Source of the DNA: Erysipelotrichaceae bacterium UBA4808
GTDB taxonomy: Bacteria; Bacillota_I; Bacilli_A; Erysipelotrichales; Erysipelotrichaceae
Length of the DNA: 21,838 nt
Direction: 5' to 3'
Assembly: GCA_002402585.1 (NCBI GenBank)
Contig: DHGC01000051.1
Coordinates: forward strand, 1 to 21,838
Each line of letters starts with the position of its first letter. The stretch's first letter is position 1. The notes under the pieces are model-generated. The model worked only from the letters and a program-made list of their open reading frames with translations. It searched no databases and was not told the origin of the DNA. Positions 14,335-21,655 of this stretch are shown in pieces. Made by a program: the position numbers and the translations under genes.

Positions 14335-15925
14335 TTTCATTTTGTTTATCAATCGGTTTCTGATGTTTATTGCGTTGTTCGTTTTCTTGTGGATTCCTCT
14401 AAAACAGAGTTTGCACATGTTTCAACAAAACCGTTATGAACTGAGACGTTATGGCCCTTGGTTGAAGGATCGTTTGAAGTTTGACTTGAAACGTGAGTTG
14501 CGATGGGCAATGATCGTCGTCATGTATGTTTTGATTTCCTTAGCGAGTTATTTCATTCCTGTTTTGGGTTCTACACTATGGCTCGTTTTCACACTGATTT
14601 TGGCGTATTTTGCGATTCAAAGTGATAAGCAACAGAAGTTCATCAAGGAACTTCACTATACCAGCCGTGTCAAACGTCAAATGGTGGTCATGTTTGTCTT
14701 GATTGGATTAATAATCTTAGGTTTATATCAACTACAGTGGTTTTTGATCAGTCTACTGACACCAATCATGGTGTTATTGGTGTGGTTGATGATTTATGTC
14801 ATGGCCATTCTAACGCTTCCTTTTGAAACCTTGGTCAAGCACTATTACATTCATAAGGCCAAGCAAGCTTTGGATGCTCATCCTCGTCTGATCAAGATTG
14901 GAATCACAGGTAGTTATGGTAAGACTTCCAGTAAAAACATTCTCAATGAGATTCTATCTGAAAAGTATTATGTATTGAGCACACCTGCTTCGTTCAATAC
15001 ACCGATGGGCTTGACCATCACCATTCGTGAACAACTTAAAGCGATTCATCAAGTGTTCATAGCGGAAATGGGTGCGGATAAGGTGGGTGAAATCAATTTC
15101 TTGAGTAAGTTCATTCGTCCGCATTATGCAATTGTAACGGCAATTGGGCCTCAACATTTAAACACCTTTAAGACCTTGGAAAACATTCAGCGTGAGAAGA
15201 TGCGTTTGATTGAGAATCTACCGGTCAATGGTGTAGGTGTGATTAATTATGATTATGCGACGATTCGTGATTATCGTGTAAAAAACAATTGTAAGATCGT
15301 GACTTATGCCTTGGATCATGAAGCGGATTTCAATGCAGTAAACATTAAGTATTCACAAGAAGGTTCAACCTTTGATGTGGTTTGCTTAGAAGGAACCTAT
15401 GCCTTTGAGACGCGCTTGTTGGGGAAACACAACATTGGTAATATCCTTGCGGGGATTGCGTTGGGACGTCAACTCGGTTTGGATTGGGTTAACTTGCAGA
15501 AAGCAGTCATGGGTGTGAATTATGTTGAGCATCGTTTACAACTTAAAAAAATAAATGGTTTCAACTATATTGATAACGCCTTCAATTCAAATCCTGAAGG
15601 GGCTAAAATGTCCTTGGAAGTGATGAAGATGATGCCAAATCATCGCTATATCATCACACCTGGAATGATTGACTTGGGACATGAGCAGGATGCTTATAAT
15701 AAGGCATTTGGTCAACAGATGTTAGCTTGTGTGGATACGGTCATCCTCGTGGGTAAGAAACAGACGCAAGCTATTTATGAAGGTTTGGTGGAGTCTGGCT
15801 TTGATTTAAAAGAAGTCTTGATTGTGAATACGGTAAAAGAAGCTTTTGCGTTTATCGAAGCGAATGCATCACGTGATGATATGATCCTTTTGGAAAATGA
15901 TTTACCCGATGCCTTCAATCGTTAG
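14327..15925 (+). CDS. Membrane-anchored MurF-like Mur ligase
   Basis: The 532-residue ATP-dependent ligase is fused to a membrane domain. Residues 1-~180 hold about five hydrophobic segments (near 4-23, 60-80, 83-97, 119-138, 139-163) joined by basic loops; classical MurF has a soluble UDP-MurNAc-tripeptide-binding domain there instead. From ~188 the Mur ligase core begins: P-loop GITGSYGKTSSK (GSYGKT at 195-200), AEMGA with E247, the AIGPQHLNTF stretch, NYVEHRLQ, DNAFNSNPEGAKMSL and the C-terminal domain with TPGMIDLG. The core resembles MurF, which adds D-Ala-D-Ala to the UDP-linked peptide. Loss of the UDP-substrate domain suggests a different, possibly lipid-linked, acceptor. The ATG at 14327 follows GAAGAGG and overlaps the hydrolase. 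A Ddl-like ligase lies two genes downstream, which fits a dipeptide supplier and user pair. Confidence 0.85.
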   Translation: MFDFILFINRFLMFIALFVFLWIPLKQSLHMFQQNRYELRRYGPWLKDRLKFDLKRELRWAMIVVMYVLISLASYFIPVLGSTLWLVFTLILAYFAIQSDKQQKFIKELHYTSRVKRQMVVMFVLIGLIILGLYQLQWFLISLLTPIMVLLVWLMIYVMAILTLPFETLVKHYYIHKAKQALDAHPRLIKIGITGSYGKTSSKNILNEILSEKYYVLSTPASFNTPMGLTITIREQLKAIHQVFIAEMGADKVGEINFLSKFIRPHYAIVTAIGPQHLNTFKTLENIQREKMRLIENLPVNGVGVINYDYATIRDYRVKNNCKIVTYALDHEADFNAVNIKYSQEGSTFDVVCLEGTYAFETRLLGKHNIGNILAGIALGRQLGLDWVNLQKAVMGVNYVEHRLQLKKINGFNYIDNAFNSNPEGAKMSLEVMKMMPNHRYIITPGMIDLGHEQDAYNKAFGQQMLACVDTVILVGKKQTQAIYEGLVESGFDLKEVLIVNTVKEAFAFIEANASRDDMILLENDLPDAFNR

Positions 15926-15934
15926 GAGAATGTT

Positions 15935-16534
15935 ATGGAGTGGAATCATTTTCTCAGTAAATTATTGGCGTTGAGTAAAGTGGGTCTGAAGTTTTCTAAG
16001 GACCCGTATGCACTTGAAAATTATCAAGAACTTCATGATTTGGTTATCTTACAAAGTGAAGAAGTCGATCAGAAGATTGATTCCATCAAGCTTTATCCTA
16101 AAGATGCGTATCCGACTCCAAATGTCTCTGTTCGTGTCATCATCTTCAACGATAAACATGAATTATTGATGGTGAAAGAACGATCGGATGAGAAGTATGC
16201 GGTACCGGGTGGTTGGTGTGATGTCTTTGAATCTGCACGTGAGAATGCGATCAAAGAAGTCAAACAAGAGACCAATTTGGATGTATCCTTGGTTCGCCTA
16301 TTGGGTGTCTTACAACGTGATTTGTATAAGCCGAAGCCCAGTATGGTTTCGGAATATGTCCTCTATTTTCTAGCGAGGGTTGAAGGTGGCGTCTTAGCCT
16401 ACAATCATGAATTGATGGATATCGGTTATTTTGCTTTAGATGCTTTGCCCCCCTTGTCGTTCAAATCTACGGAAATCGAATTGAGACGGATGTTGGATGT
16501 GGCAATCAATGGGAAAGATGTCGATTTTGACTAA
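15935..16534 (+). CDS. Nudix hydrolase with N-terminal helical domain
   Basis: The 199-residue protein cleaves nucleoside diphosphates linked to another group (the Nudix reaction). Residues 1-~60 form a helical N-terminal domain like that found in YjhB-type Nudix enzymes; the Nudix fold follows from PNVSVRVIIF. The Nudix box starts at GGWCDVFESARENAIK and ends EVKQETNLDV. Compared with Gx5Ex7REUxEExGU, the first E and two later acidic positions are kept, but R is K, the middle E is Q and the final G is N, so metal binding may be changed though probably not lost. ATG 15935 has TAGGAGA, which includes the stop of the MurF-like gene. Operon position suggests a nucleotide-linked sugar or wall precursor as substrate, unproven. 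Confidence 0.88.
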   Translation: MEWNHFLSKLLALSKVGLKFSKDPYALENYQELHDLVILQSEEVDQKIDSIKLYPKDAYPTPNVSVRVIIFNDKHELLMVKERSDEKYAVPGGWCDVFESARENAIKEVKQETNLDVSLVRLLGVLQRDLYKPKPSMVSEYVLYFLARVEGGVLAYNHELMDIGYFALDALPPLSFKSTEIELRRMLDVAINGKDVDFD

Positions 16535-16546
16535 GGAACTGAACAT

Positions 16547-17710
16547 ATGAAACTAAATGTAGGTGTGTTATTTGGAGGGAATTCAGTTGAACATGAGGTC
16601 AGTATCATCTCTGCTTCGCAGGCGATGGCGGCTTTTGACCATGAGCGTTATCATGTCGTTCCCTTGTATTTATCGAAAGATAATCAGCTCTATAGTGGTC
16701 CTCAACTATTGGATGTCAAACAATTTAAGGATTTGGATGCGATCAAGAAGAAAGTGGCTCAAGTAAGCTTATATAAAGAAAAACAGAATATTTTTGTACA
16801 AAGTGTAAAAGCACTTCCATGGCAGAAAGCACAACGCATTGATGTGGTTGTGCCTGTTGTTCATGGGACGCACTGTGAGGATGGGAGTGTTCAAGGTTAT
16901 TTAGAGACCATGGGTATTCCGTATGCTGGATCGGATGTGATTGGTGCAGCTTTAGGACAAGATAAGATTTTTATGAAGATGGCATTCGCATACCATGATT
17001 TACCGATGGTCCCATGGTTGTATTTTGACGTCAAAGCATATGAAGACAAAGCAAAACAGCTTAAAAGAATTGCGGAATTGGGCTATCCAGTTGTGGTCAA
17101 ACCTGCACGTTTAGGCTCAAGTGTTGGTATTTCATTTGTCAACTCAGAAGATGAAATCGATGAGGCCATCACAACTGCGTTACAATACGATATGCGTGTC
17201 ATCATTGAAAAAGCTGTGCAGAATTTAAGAGAAGTCAATTGTTCGGTTTTAGGGGATGAGTTGGATGCGAAGGCTTCTGTATTGGAAGAAGTCATGAAAT
17301 ATGATGCGATTCTTTCGTATAAAGATAAGTACCAAGGTTCTGGTAAAAGTAAGGGTATGGCTTCCACATCCCGTATTTGTCCTGCAGATTTGGATGAAGA
17401 CACGACAACGAAAATCCAAAATCTTGCGATTGAGAGTTTCAAAGTCCTGGCGTGTGCAGGTGTCGTTCGCATTGATTTCATGATGGATGCGAAGACAAAT
17501 GCGATCTATATCAATGAAGTCAATACCATTCCGGGCTCATTGGCATTCTACTTATGGGAGAAGAGTGGTTTGCGTTTCAGTGACTTGATGGATGTCTTGG
17601 TGGATCAGGCTGTCAATCGGACACGACGTAAGGCAAAAATGATTTTCTCATTTGAGACCAACCTTTTAGAAGGTTATGGTTCAAAAGGTTCCAAAGGGGT
17701 TAAAAGATAG
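16547..17710 (+). CDS. D-alanine-D-alanine ligase-like ATP-grasp enzyme
   Basis: The 387-residue ATP-grasp ligase belongs to the Ddl family, which joins two D-amino acids for the peptidoglycan stem. VLFGGNSVEHEVSIISA opens the protein and holds the conserved Glu that binds the first D-Ala; PVVHGTHCEDGSVQGYLE, VVKPARLGSSVGIS (ATP-grasp), SYKDKYQGSG (omega loop with the conserved Tyr) and RIDFMM with EVNTIPGS (Mg-binding D, E and N) follow. After NTIPG, however, the sequence is SLAFYLWE, whereas E. coli DdlB has MTSHSLVP, whose Ser and Leu contact the second D-Ala. By eye this replaces that Ser with Tyr, so the second substrate may differ. The length exceeds DdlB (~306 residues). It is the last gene of the operon. 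A plain Ddl role remains possible. Confidence 0.87.
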   Translation: MKLNVGVLFGGNSVEHEVSIISASQAMAAFDHERYHVVPLYLSKDNQLYSGPQLLDVKQFKDLDAIKKKVAQVSLYKEKQNIFVQSVKALPWQKAQRIDVVVPVVHGTHCEDGSVQGYLETMGIPYAGSDVIGAALGQDKIFMKMAFAYHDLPMVPWLYFDVKAYEDKAKQLKRIAELGYPVVVKPARLGSSVGISFVNSEDEIDEAITTALQYDMRVIIEKAVQNLREVNCSVLGDELDAKASVLEEVMKYDAILSYKDKYQGSGKSKGMASTSRICPADLDEDTTTKIQNLAIESFKVLACAGVVRIDFMMDAKTNAIYINEVNTIPGSLAFYLWEKSGLRFSDLMDVLVDQAVNRTRRKAKMIFSFETNLLEGYGSKGSKGVKR

Positions 17711-17730
17711 CGTGGCAACACGCTTTTTAA
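17709..17730 (+). terminator. Intrinsic terminator closing the cdaA-ddl operon
   Basis: The stem AGCGTG/CACGCT with a stable GCAA tetraloop is followed by TTTTT and begins at the Ddl-like stop codon. No other hairpin with a T-tract was seen between 7582 and this point. Confidence 0.85.
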
Positions 17731-17759
17731 TTGTTTATACCCTTTAATAAGGCTAAAAT
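17731..17759 (+). promoter_or_regulatory. Promoter of the mgtE tandem
   Basis: TTGTTT at 17731-17736, a 17-base spacer and TAAAAT at 17754-17759 form a plausible promoter. The predicted leader is about 17 bases, too short for an M-box Mg2+ riboswitch. Confidence 0.5.
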
Positions 17760-17782
17760 AAAAGGGGAAAGGATGTGGTCAC

Positions 17783-19141
17783 ATGGAAGAGATAATCGAT
17801 ATCACCGTTAGCCAACTAACGACTTGGATCAAACAAAAAGAATATAAGAACATACGTACCTTCTTTGATGAGACCAACATCGTTGATGGAGCACTCTTGG
17901 TTGATGAATTGGCAACAGAAGACTTGCTTCATCTTTTTAAGATTGTCCGGAAGGATGTTGGGGCAGAACTTATTTCCTATTTGGACAGTGATACCATTGA
18001 ACGTTTGACATCCAATCTAACAAGTTCACAGATCCAAATCTTATTGGAAGAAATGTATTCAGATGACTTGAATGAAATCTTAAGTGAATTGCCAGAAGCC
18101 TTGGTGACTAAGGTCTTGCAAGCCGTAAGTCCTGAGATGCGAAAGCAGATCAATGAATTTTTTAGTTATGAACCGAATTCGTGTGGGTCTATCATGTCGG
18201 TTGACTTTGTGACAATTCGTGAATCTTATACGGTTGCTCAAGCCATGCGTGCGATCCGCCGCCAGGGTAAGTTAGCTGAGACCATAAACTGGTGTTATGT
18301 GGTTGATGATGATAAGTCTTTGATTGGAAGCATCGGTTTGAAAGAAATTCTTTTTGCGAAGGATGAAGTACCTGTTGTGGAAATCATGGATCATGATGTC
18401 TACTATGTATACACACATGATGATCAAGAAGAAGCGGCGCGTTTGATTTCAAAATATGACATCACCTGTATTCCTGTCATCGACAGTGCGAAACAGGTTT
18501 TAGGCATTATTACTGTTGATGATATTTTCGACGTTGTGGAAGAAGAAGCAACCGAAGATATTCATAAAATGGCGGCGATGTCTCCACTTGAAGGATCGTA
18601 CGTGGAATCTTCGATTAAATCAATTGTTAAGAGTCGATTGCCTTGGTTGATGGTCTTGATGATCTCTGCGACGTTTACGGGGACGATTATATCAAACAAC
18701 CAAGAGTTACTTGTCTTATTACCATCGTTAGCCATCTTCATTCCCATGCTTATGGATACTGCAGGGAATGCGGGTTCGCAAGCGTCCGCAATGGTCATTC
18801 GTGGTTTGATCGTGGATGATATGAGTGTTCGTGACTTCTTCCGCATCTTGTTTAAAGAGACACAAGTCTCAATGCTTCTAGGGATTGTTTTGTTTGGGAT
18901 CAATACCCTAAGAATTGGTTTGTTTATGCCAGATGTAGGGTGGGGAATTGCGGTCATGGTTTCATTGACCATTTTCTTAACCATCATTTTAGCGAATTTG
19001 GTTGGGGGGAGTTTACCTTTATTGGCAATTGTCTTAAAGCAAGATCCAGCTTCAATGGCCGCACCGTTGATCACAACCTTGGTCGATGCATTATCCTTAT
19101 CTGCGTACTTCTTGATTGCTACGATGTTTTTGAGATTGTGA
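17783..19141 (+). CDS. mgtE: MgtE-family magnesium transporter (first copy)
   Basis: MgtE is a homodimeric Mg2+ channel gated by cytosolic Mg2+. The 452 residues show the helical N domain (1-~130, with repeats such as LLEEMYSDDLNEILSELPE), a pair of CBS domains (~137-255, with CIPVIDSAKQVLGIITVDD), a linker helix and a five-helix membrane domain from ~285. The pore signature DTAGNAGSQASAMVIRG and the later KQDPASMAAPLITTLVDAL, with the pore aspartate in VDAL, are intact. The N-domain/CBS junction reads YEPNSCGSIMS where the usual form is YPEDSAGSxMT. AAAGGA at 17768-17773 is the ribosome site for ATG 17783. A second mgtE follows seven bases later. Confidence 0.95.
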   Translation: MEEIIDITVSQLTTWIKQKEYKNIRTFFDETNIVDGALLVDELATEDLLHLFKIVRKDVGAELISYLDSDTIERLTSNLTSSQIQILLEEMYSDDLNEILSELPEALVTKVLQAVSPEMRKQINEFFSYEPNSCGSIMSVDFVTIRESYTVAQAMRAIRRQGKLAETINWCYVVDDDKSLIGSIGLKEILFAKDEVPVVEIMDHDVYYVYTHDDQEEAARLISKYDITCIPVIDSAKQVLGIITVDDIFDVVEEEATEDIHKMAAMSPLEGSYVESSIKSIVKSRLPWLMVLMISATFTGTIISNNQELLVLLPSLAIFIPMLMDTAGNAGSQASAMVIRGLIVDDMSVRDFFRILFKETQVSMLLGIVLFGINTLRIGLFMPDVGWGIAVMVSLTIFLTIILANLVGGSLPLLAIVLKQDPASMAAPLITTLVDALSLSAYFLIATMFLRL

Positions 19142-19148
19142 GGCTTGT

Positions 19149-20501
19149 ATGAAAAATAAACTTCACAAGAAAGTGTTTAAAGCCCTCATTGAAGGACGAA
19201 AATTTCAAGAGATTCGGGATGTGTTTAATTATTATAATCTCGTGGACTTAGCGGTTATGGTTGAAGAATTACAGTTGGAACATACTTTACTACTGTTCAA
19301 AATATTGAAGCGTGAAATCAGTGCGGAGATGTTCACATACTTGTCATCTTCTAAGCAAGAAGAATTGATCAATGCGTTCACCAGCCCTGAAATTAAAGGG
19401 ATGTTAGAGAATTTATATTCAGATGACATCATTGATTTCATTGAAGAATTACCTAGTAATTTAGTCAAGAAAATCATACAGGCAGCCAGTGAAGATCAAC
19501 GGACAGAGATCAATCTGCTTTTAAGTTATCCTGAAGATTCTGCAGGATCGATGATGACGACAGAATTTGTTGAACTCAAGGAGTCAGATACAGTCAAGCG
19601 TGCGATTTCGCGCATCAAGACACAGGGTAAGGTTGCGGAGACCATTACGAACTGTTATGTCGTGGATCAAAATCGTGTTTTGGTGGGATCGATTCGTTTG
19701 CGTGAGATTTTATTCGCAAATGAAGATGAATTGATTTCGGAGTTGATGGATACAGACGTCATCTCGGTCATGACGAATGATGACCAAGAAGTGGTTGCGA
19801 ATGTGTTTAAAAAGTATGACTTCTCTGTTCTACCGGTTGTGAATGATGAAGAACGTTTGATTGGAATCATCACAGCGGATGATATCATTGACGTTTTGTA
19901 TGAAGAAACAACCGAAGATATTCAAAAGATGGCTGCGATCATGCCTACGGAAGGTTCGTATATTGAGACCAGCATTCTTGATATGGCAAAATCCCGGATC
20001 ACGTGGTTGATCGTTCTGATGGTTTCGGCAACGTTTACGGGTTTTATTATCCAAGGTTATGAATCAACCTTAGCTTTGATTCCAGCGCTTGCGGCATCCA
20101 TGCCGATGATCATGAGCACAGCGGGGAATGCAGGTTCACAATCATCCATCATGGTCATACGTGGCATCTCAGTCGATGATATGACGATCAAGGATATCGG
20201 ACTTGTGGCTTGGAAGGAACTTCAAGTTGGACTTGTGATTGGGATTTTGATGTTTGTGGTGAATGTCTTGCGTCTACTTATCTTTACACCCGATGTCGGA
20301 TTGATGACGGATCTGGTCATTTCTGGAACGGTCTTCGTGACAATCTTGATGGCGAAGATAACAGGAGGATTATTGCCTTTAGTAGCTTTGATTTTTAAAC
20401 AAGATCCAGCCGCAATGGCGAGCCCACTGATTACAACGATCGTCGATGCCTTGGCTTTGATCGTGTATTTTAACTTGGCCATGCATTTCTTAGCATTATG
20501 A
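19149..20501 (+). CDS. mgtE: MgtE-family magnesium transporter (second copy)
   Basis: A second full-length MgtE of 450 residues, paralogous to the gene seven bases upstream and evidently co-transcribed. The domain order is the same: N domain, CBS pair (~137-250) and five-helix membrane domain from ~285. Motifs are intact: the canonical YPEDSAGSMMTTEFV before the CBS domains, STAGNAGSQSSIMVIRG in the pore and KQDPAAMASPLITTIVDAL. Divergence from copy one is greatest in the N domain and linker. This copy is closer to the family consensus at the N-domain/CBS junction. The two could form heterodimers or differ in Mg2+ set point or ion choice (inference). The stop at 20499-20501 lies just before the deoD promoter. 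Confidence 0.95.
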   Translation: MKNKLHKKVFKALIEGRKFQEIRDVFNYYNLVDLAVMVEELQLEHTLLLFKILKREISAEMFTYLSSSKQEELINAFTSPEIKGMLENLYSDDIIDFIEELPSNLVKKIIQAASEDQRTEINLLLSYPEDSAGSMMTTEFVELKESDTVKRAISRIKTQGKVAETITNCYVVDQNRVLVGSIRLREILFANEDELISELMDTDVISVMTNDDQEVVANVFKKYDFSVLPVVNDEERLIGIITADDIIDVLYEETTEDIQKMAAIMPTEGSYIETSILDMAKSRITWLIVLMVSATFTGFIIQGYESTLALIPALAASMPMIMSTAGNAGSQSSIMVIRGISVDDMTIKDIGLVAWKELQVGLVIGILMFVVNVLRLLIFTPDVGLMTDLVISGTVFVTILMAKITGGLLPLVALIFKQDPAAMASPLITTIVDALALIVYFNLAMHFLAL

Positions 20502-20504
20502 GTA

Positions 20505-20513
20505 TGATATAAT
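20505..20513 (+). promoter_or_regulatory. Extended -10 promoter of deoD
   Basis: TGATATAAT is a perfect extended -10. TTTCTT at 20486-20491 (16-base spacing, inside the mgtE gene) is a weak -35. The predicted leader is about 31 bases. No terminator separates mgtE from deoD, so read-through is possible. Confidence 0.55.
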
Positions 20514-20550
20514 GGGTATACAATAAGTGTAATCAAGGAGGAAATATTTG

Positions 20551-21264
20551 ATGCCTACACCACACAATTCTGCCAAAAAAGGTGATATTGCGAAGTTGGT
20601 TTTAATGCCTGGCGATCCTTTGCGTGCAAAGATGATTGCGGAGACGTATTTAGAAGATGTTGTACAGTTTAATACCGTTCGTAACATGTTCGGTTATACA
20701 GGTACCTATAAAGGACAGCCTGTATCGGTCATGGGTTCTGGAATGGGGATGCCAAGTATTGGGATCTATTCTTATGAACTTTATAATGAGTATGATGTTG
20801 AGACGATCGTACGTATCGGTTCATGTGGATCGTATCGTTTAGATTGTAAGATCTATGATGTCATTCTAGCGGATAGTGCTTACAGTGAATCCAGTTATGC
20901 GAAGACAGCGTTTGGTTATGAAGAAGAAGTTATGAATCCTGATCAAGAGGTCAATGCGAAGTTGATTGATATTGCGAAGGCTTTGCATATTCCAATGCAT
21001 GTGGGTCGTATTCACTCTGGTGATGTGTTCTATCATGGTGCGGGTTCAGTTCCTTGGCAAGAAAAAGTTGCGAAGTATGATTTGTTGGCAGCTGAAATGG
21101 AATCCTTTGCGTTGTTTGCAAATGCACGTTATTTAGGAAAGAAAGCTGCGTGTTTGTTGACGGTATCCGATTCGATCGTCACGCATGAAGCGACCAGTGC
21201 TGAAGAACGTCAGAATGCTTTCACTAAGATGATGGAAGTCGCATTGGGATTGGCAGGGAAATAA
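20551..21264 (+). CDS. deoD: Purine nucleoside phosphorylase, DeoD type
   Basis: DeoD cleaves purine (deoxy)ribonucleosides with phosphate to free base and (deoxy)ribose-1-phosphate in nucleoside salvage. Starting at ATG 20551 gives 237 residues beginning MPTPHNSAKKGD, which aligns with E. coli MATPH; TTG at 20548 is in frame but less likely, since AAGGAGG (20535-20541) suits the ATG. Active-site residues are visible: H5 (from the neighbouring subunit), R25 in MPGDPLRAK, GSGMGMPS, R in VRIGSCGS, EMES for ribose binding and SDS with the base-binding aspartate in TVSDSIVTHE, then EERQ. The bacterial DeoD is a homohexamer. It has its own extended -10 promoter and is followed one base later by a small HMA-like gene. 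Confidence 0.95.
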   Translation: MPTPHNSAKKGDIAKLVLMPGDPLRAKMIAETYLEDVVQFNTVRNMFGYTGTYKGQPVSVMGSGMGMPSIGIYSYELYNEYDVETIVRIGSCGSYRLDCKIYDVILADSAYSESSYAKTAFGYEEEVMNPDQEVNAKLIDIAKALHIPMHVGRIHSGDVFYHGAGSVPWQEKVAKYDLLAAEMESFALFANARYLGKKAACLLTVSDSIVTHEATSAEERQNAFTKMMEVALGLAGK

Positions 21265-21265
21265 A

Positions 21266-21457
21266 ATGAAGACGCTTCTCTTTATTCGCGATATGGATTC
21301 GGAAGAGGCCGCTAAGAAAATAGAGGATGCCTTGGCTGAAACACGTTTGATTTACTCGGTAAATTTGAGGGATCGTTGCGTCGCGATTGAAGGGCGAAAC
21401 GATGCTGTTTATACGGCGAAAGTAGCAATCCGCGAAGCGGGTTATAATGTCGATTAA
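21266..21457 (+). CDS. HMA-fold-like small protein without the metal-binding cysteines
   Basis: The 63-residue protein follows the beta-alpha-beta-beta-alpha-beta layout of heavy-metal-associated (copper chaperone/CopZ) domains: strand MKTLLFIRDM, helix AAKKIEDALAE, strand IYSVNLRDRC, strand VAIEGRND, helix AVYTAKVAIREAGY and end NVD. The typical V-N-L...V-x-x-E-G...A-I-x-x-A-G-Y spacing is clear. In HMA domains the first loop reads M-x-C-x-x-C; here it reads MDSEEA, with both cysteines absent, so soft-metal binding there is unlikely. The only cysteine lies in the third strand region (DRC). It begins one base after deoD with AGGGAA upstream, and a terminator follows at the stop. Function is unknown; the fold assignment is by eye. 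Confidence 0.75.
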   Translation: MKTLLFIRDMDSEEAAKKIEDALAETRLIYSVNLRDRCVAIEGRNDAVYTAKVAIREAGYNVD

Positions 21458-21483
21458 GTCAGTCCATAATGGCTGACTTTTTT
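21456..21483 (+). terminator. Intrinsic terminator of the deoD operon
   Basis: AAGTCAG/CTGACTT with an inner CCA/TGG pair and a one-base bulge is followed by TTTTT, and starts in the stop codon. Confidence 0.85.
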
Positions 21484-21521
21484 GTTAAAACCTCTTGCAA
21501 ATTCATTTTGATTTATGTTAG

Positions 21522-21527
21522 TATTAT
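21522..21527 (+). promoter_or_regulatory. Candidate -10 of the tRNA cluster
   Basis: TATTAT, the same -10 as the tRNA-Thr gene, lies 21 bases before tRNA-Ser. A TTGCAA at 21495-21500 resembles a -35 but is 21 bases away, longer than the usual 17, so the assignment is tentative. Confidence 0.4.
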
Positions 21528-21548
21528 AGGGCACTGACGTATTGCCTT

Positions 21549-21641
21549 GGGGAAGTACTCAAGTGGCTGAAGAGGTGCCCCTGCTAAGGGTATAGGTCGG
21601 GTCAAACTGGCGCGAGGGTTCAAATCCCTCCTTCCCCGCCA
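21549..21641 (+). tRNA. tRNA-Ser (anticodon GCT)
   Basis: The acceptor GGGGAAG pairs with CTTCCCC. The anticodon loop CTGCTAA holds GCT, and a long class II variable arm follows, as required for serine tRNA. The T arm reads GAGGG-TTCAAAT-CCCTC. The discriminator is G and CCA is encoded. It decodes AGC and AGT. Confidence 0.95.
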
Positions 21642-21655
21642 TAAAATTAGTGAAT

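Noticed and set aside
11554..17710. VanRS-type glycopeptide-resistance cluster
   Set aside because: A two-component pair plus a Ddl-like ligase suggests it, but there is no VanH dehydrogenase, VanX or VanXY dipeptidase, or VanT racemase, and the ligase lacks clear D-Lac or D-Ser markers.
17731..17782. M-box magnesium riboswitch before mgtE
   Set aside because: The space between the operon terminator and the start codon is about 50 bases including the promoter, too short for an M-box.
18562..19074. 170-codon minus-strand frame
   Set aside because: It is antisense to the membrane domain of the first mgtE, whose family motifs are intact in the sense frame.
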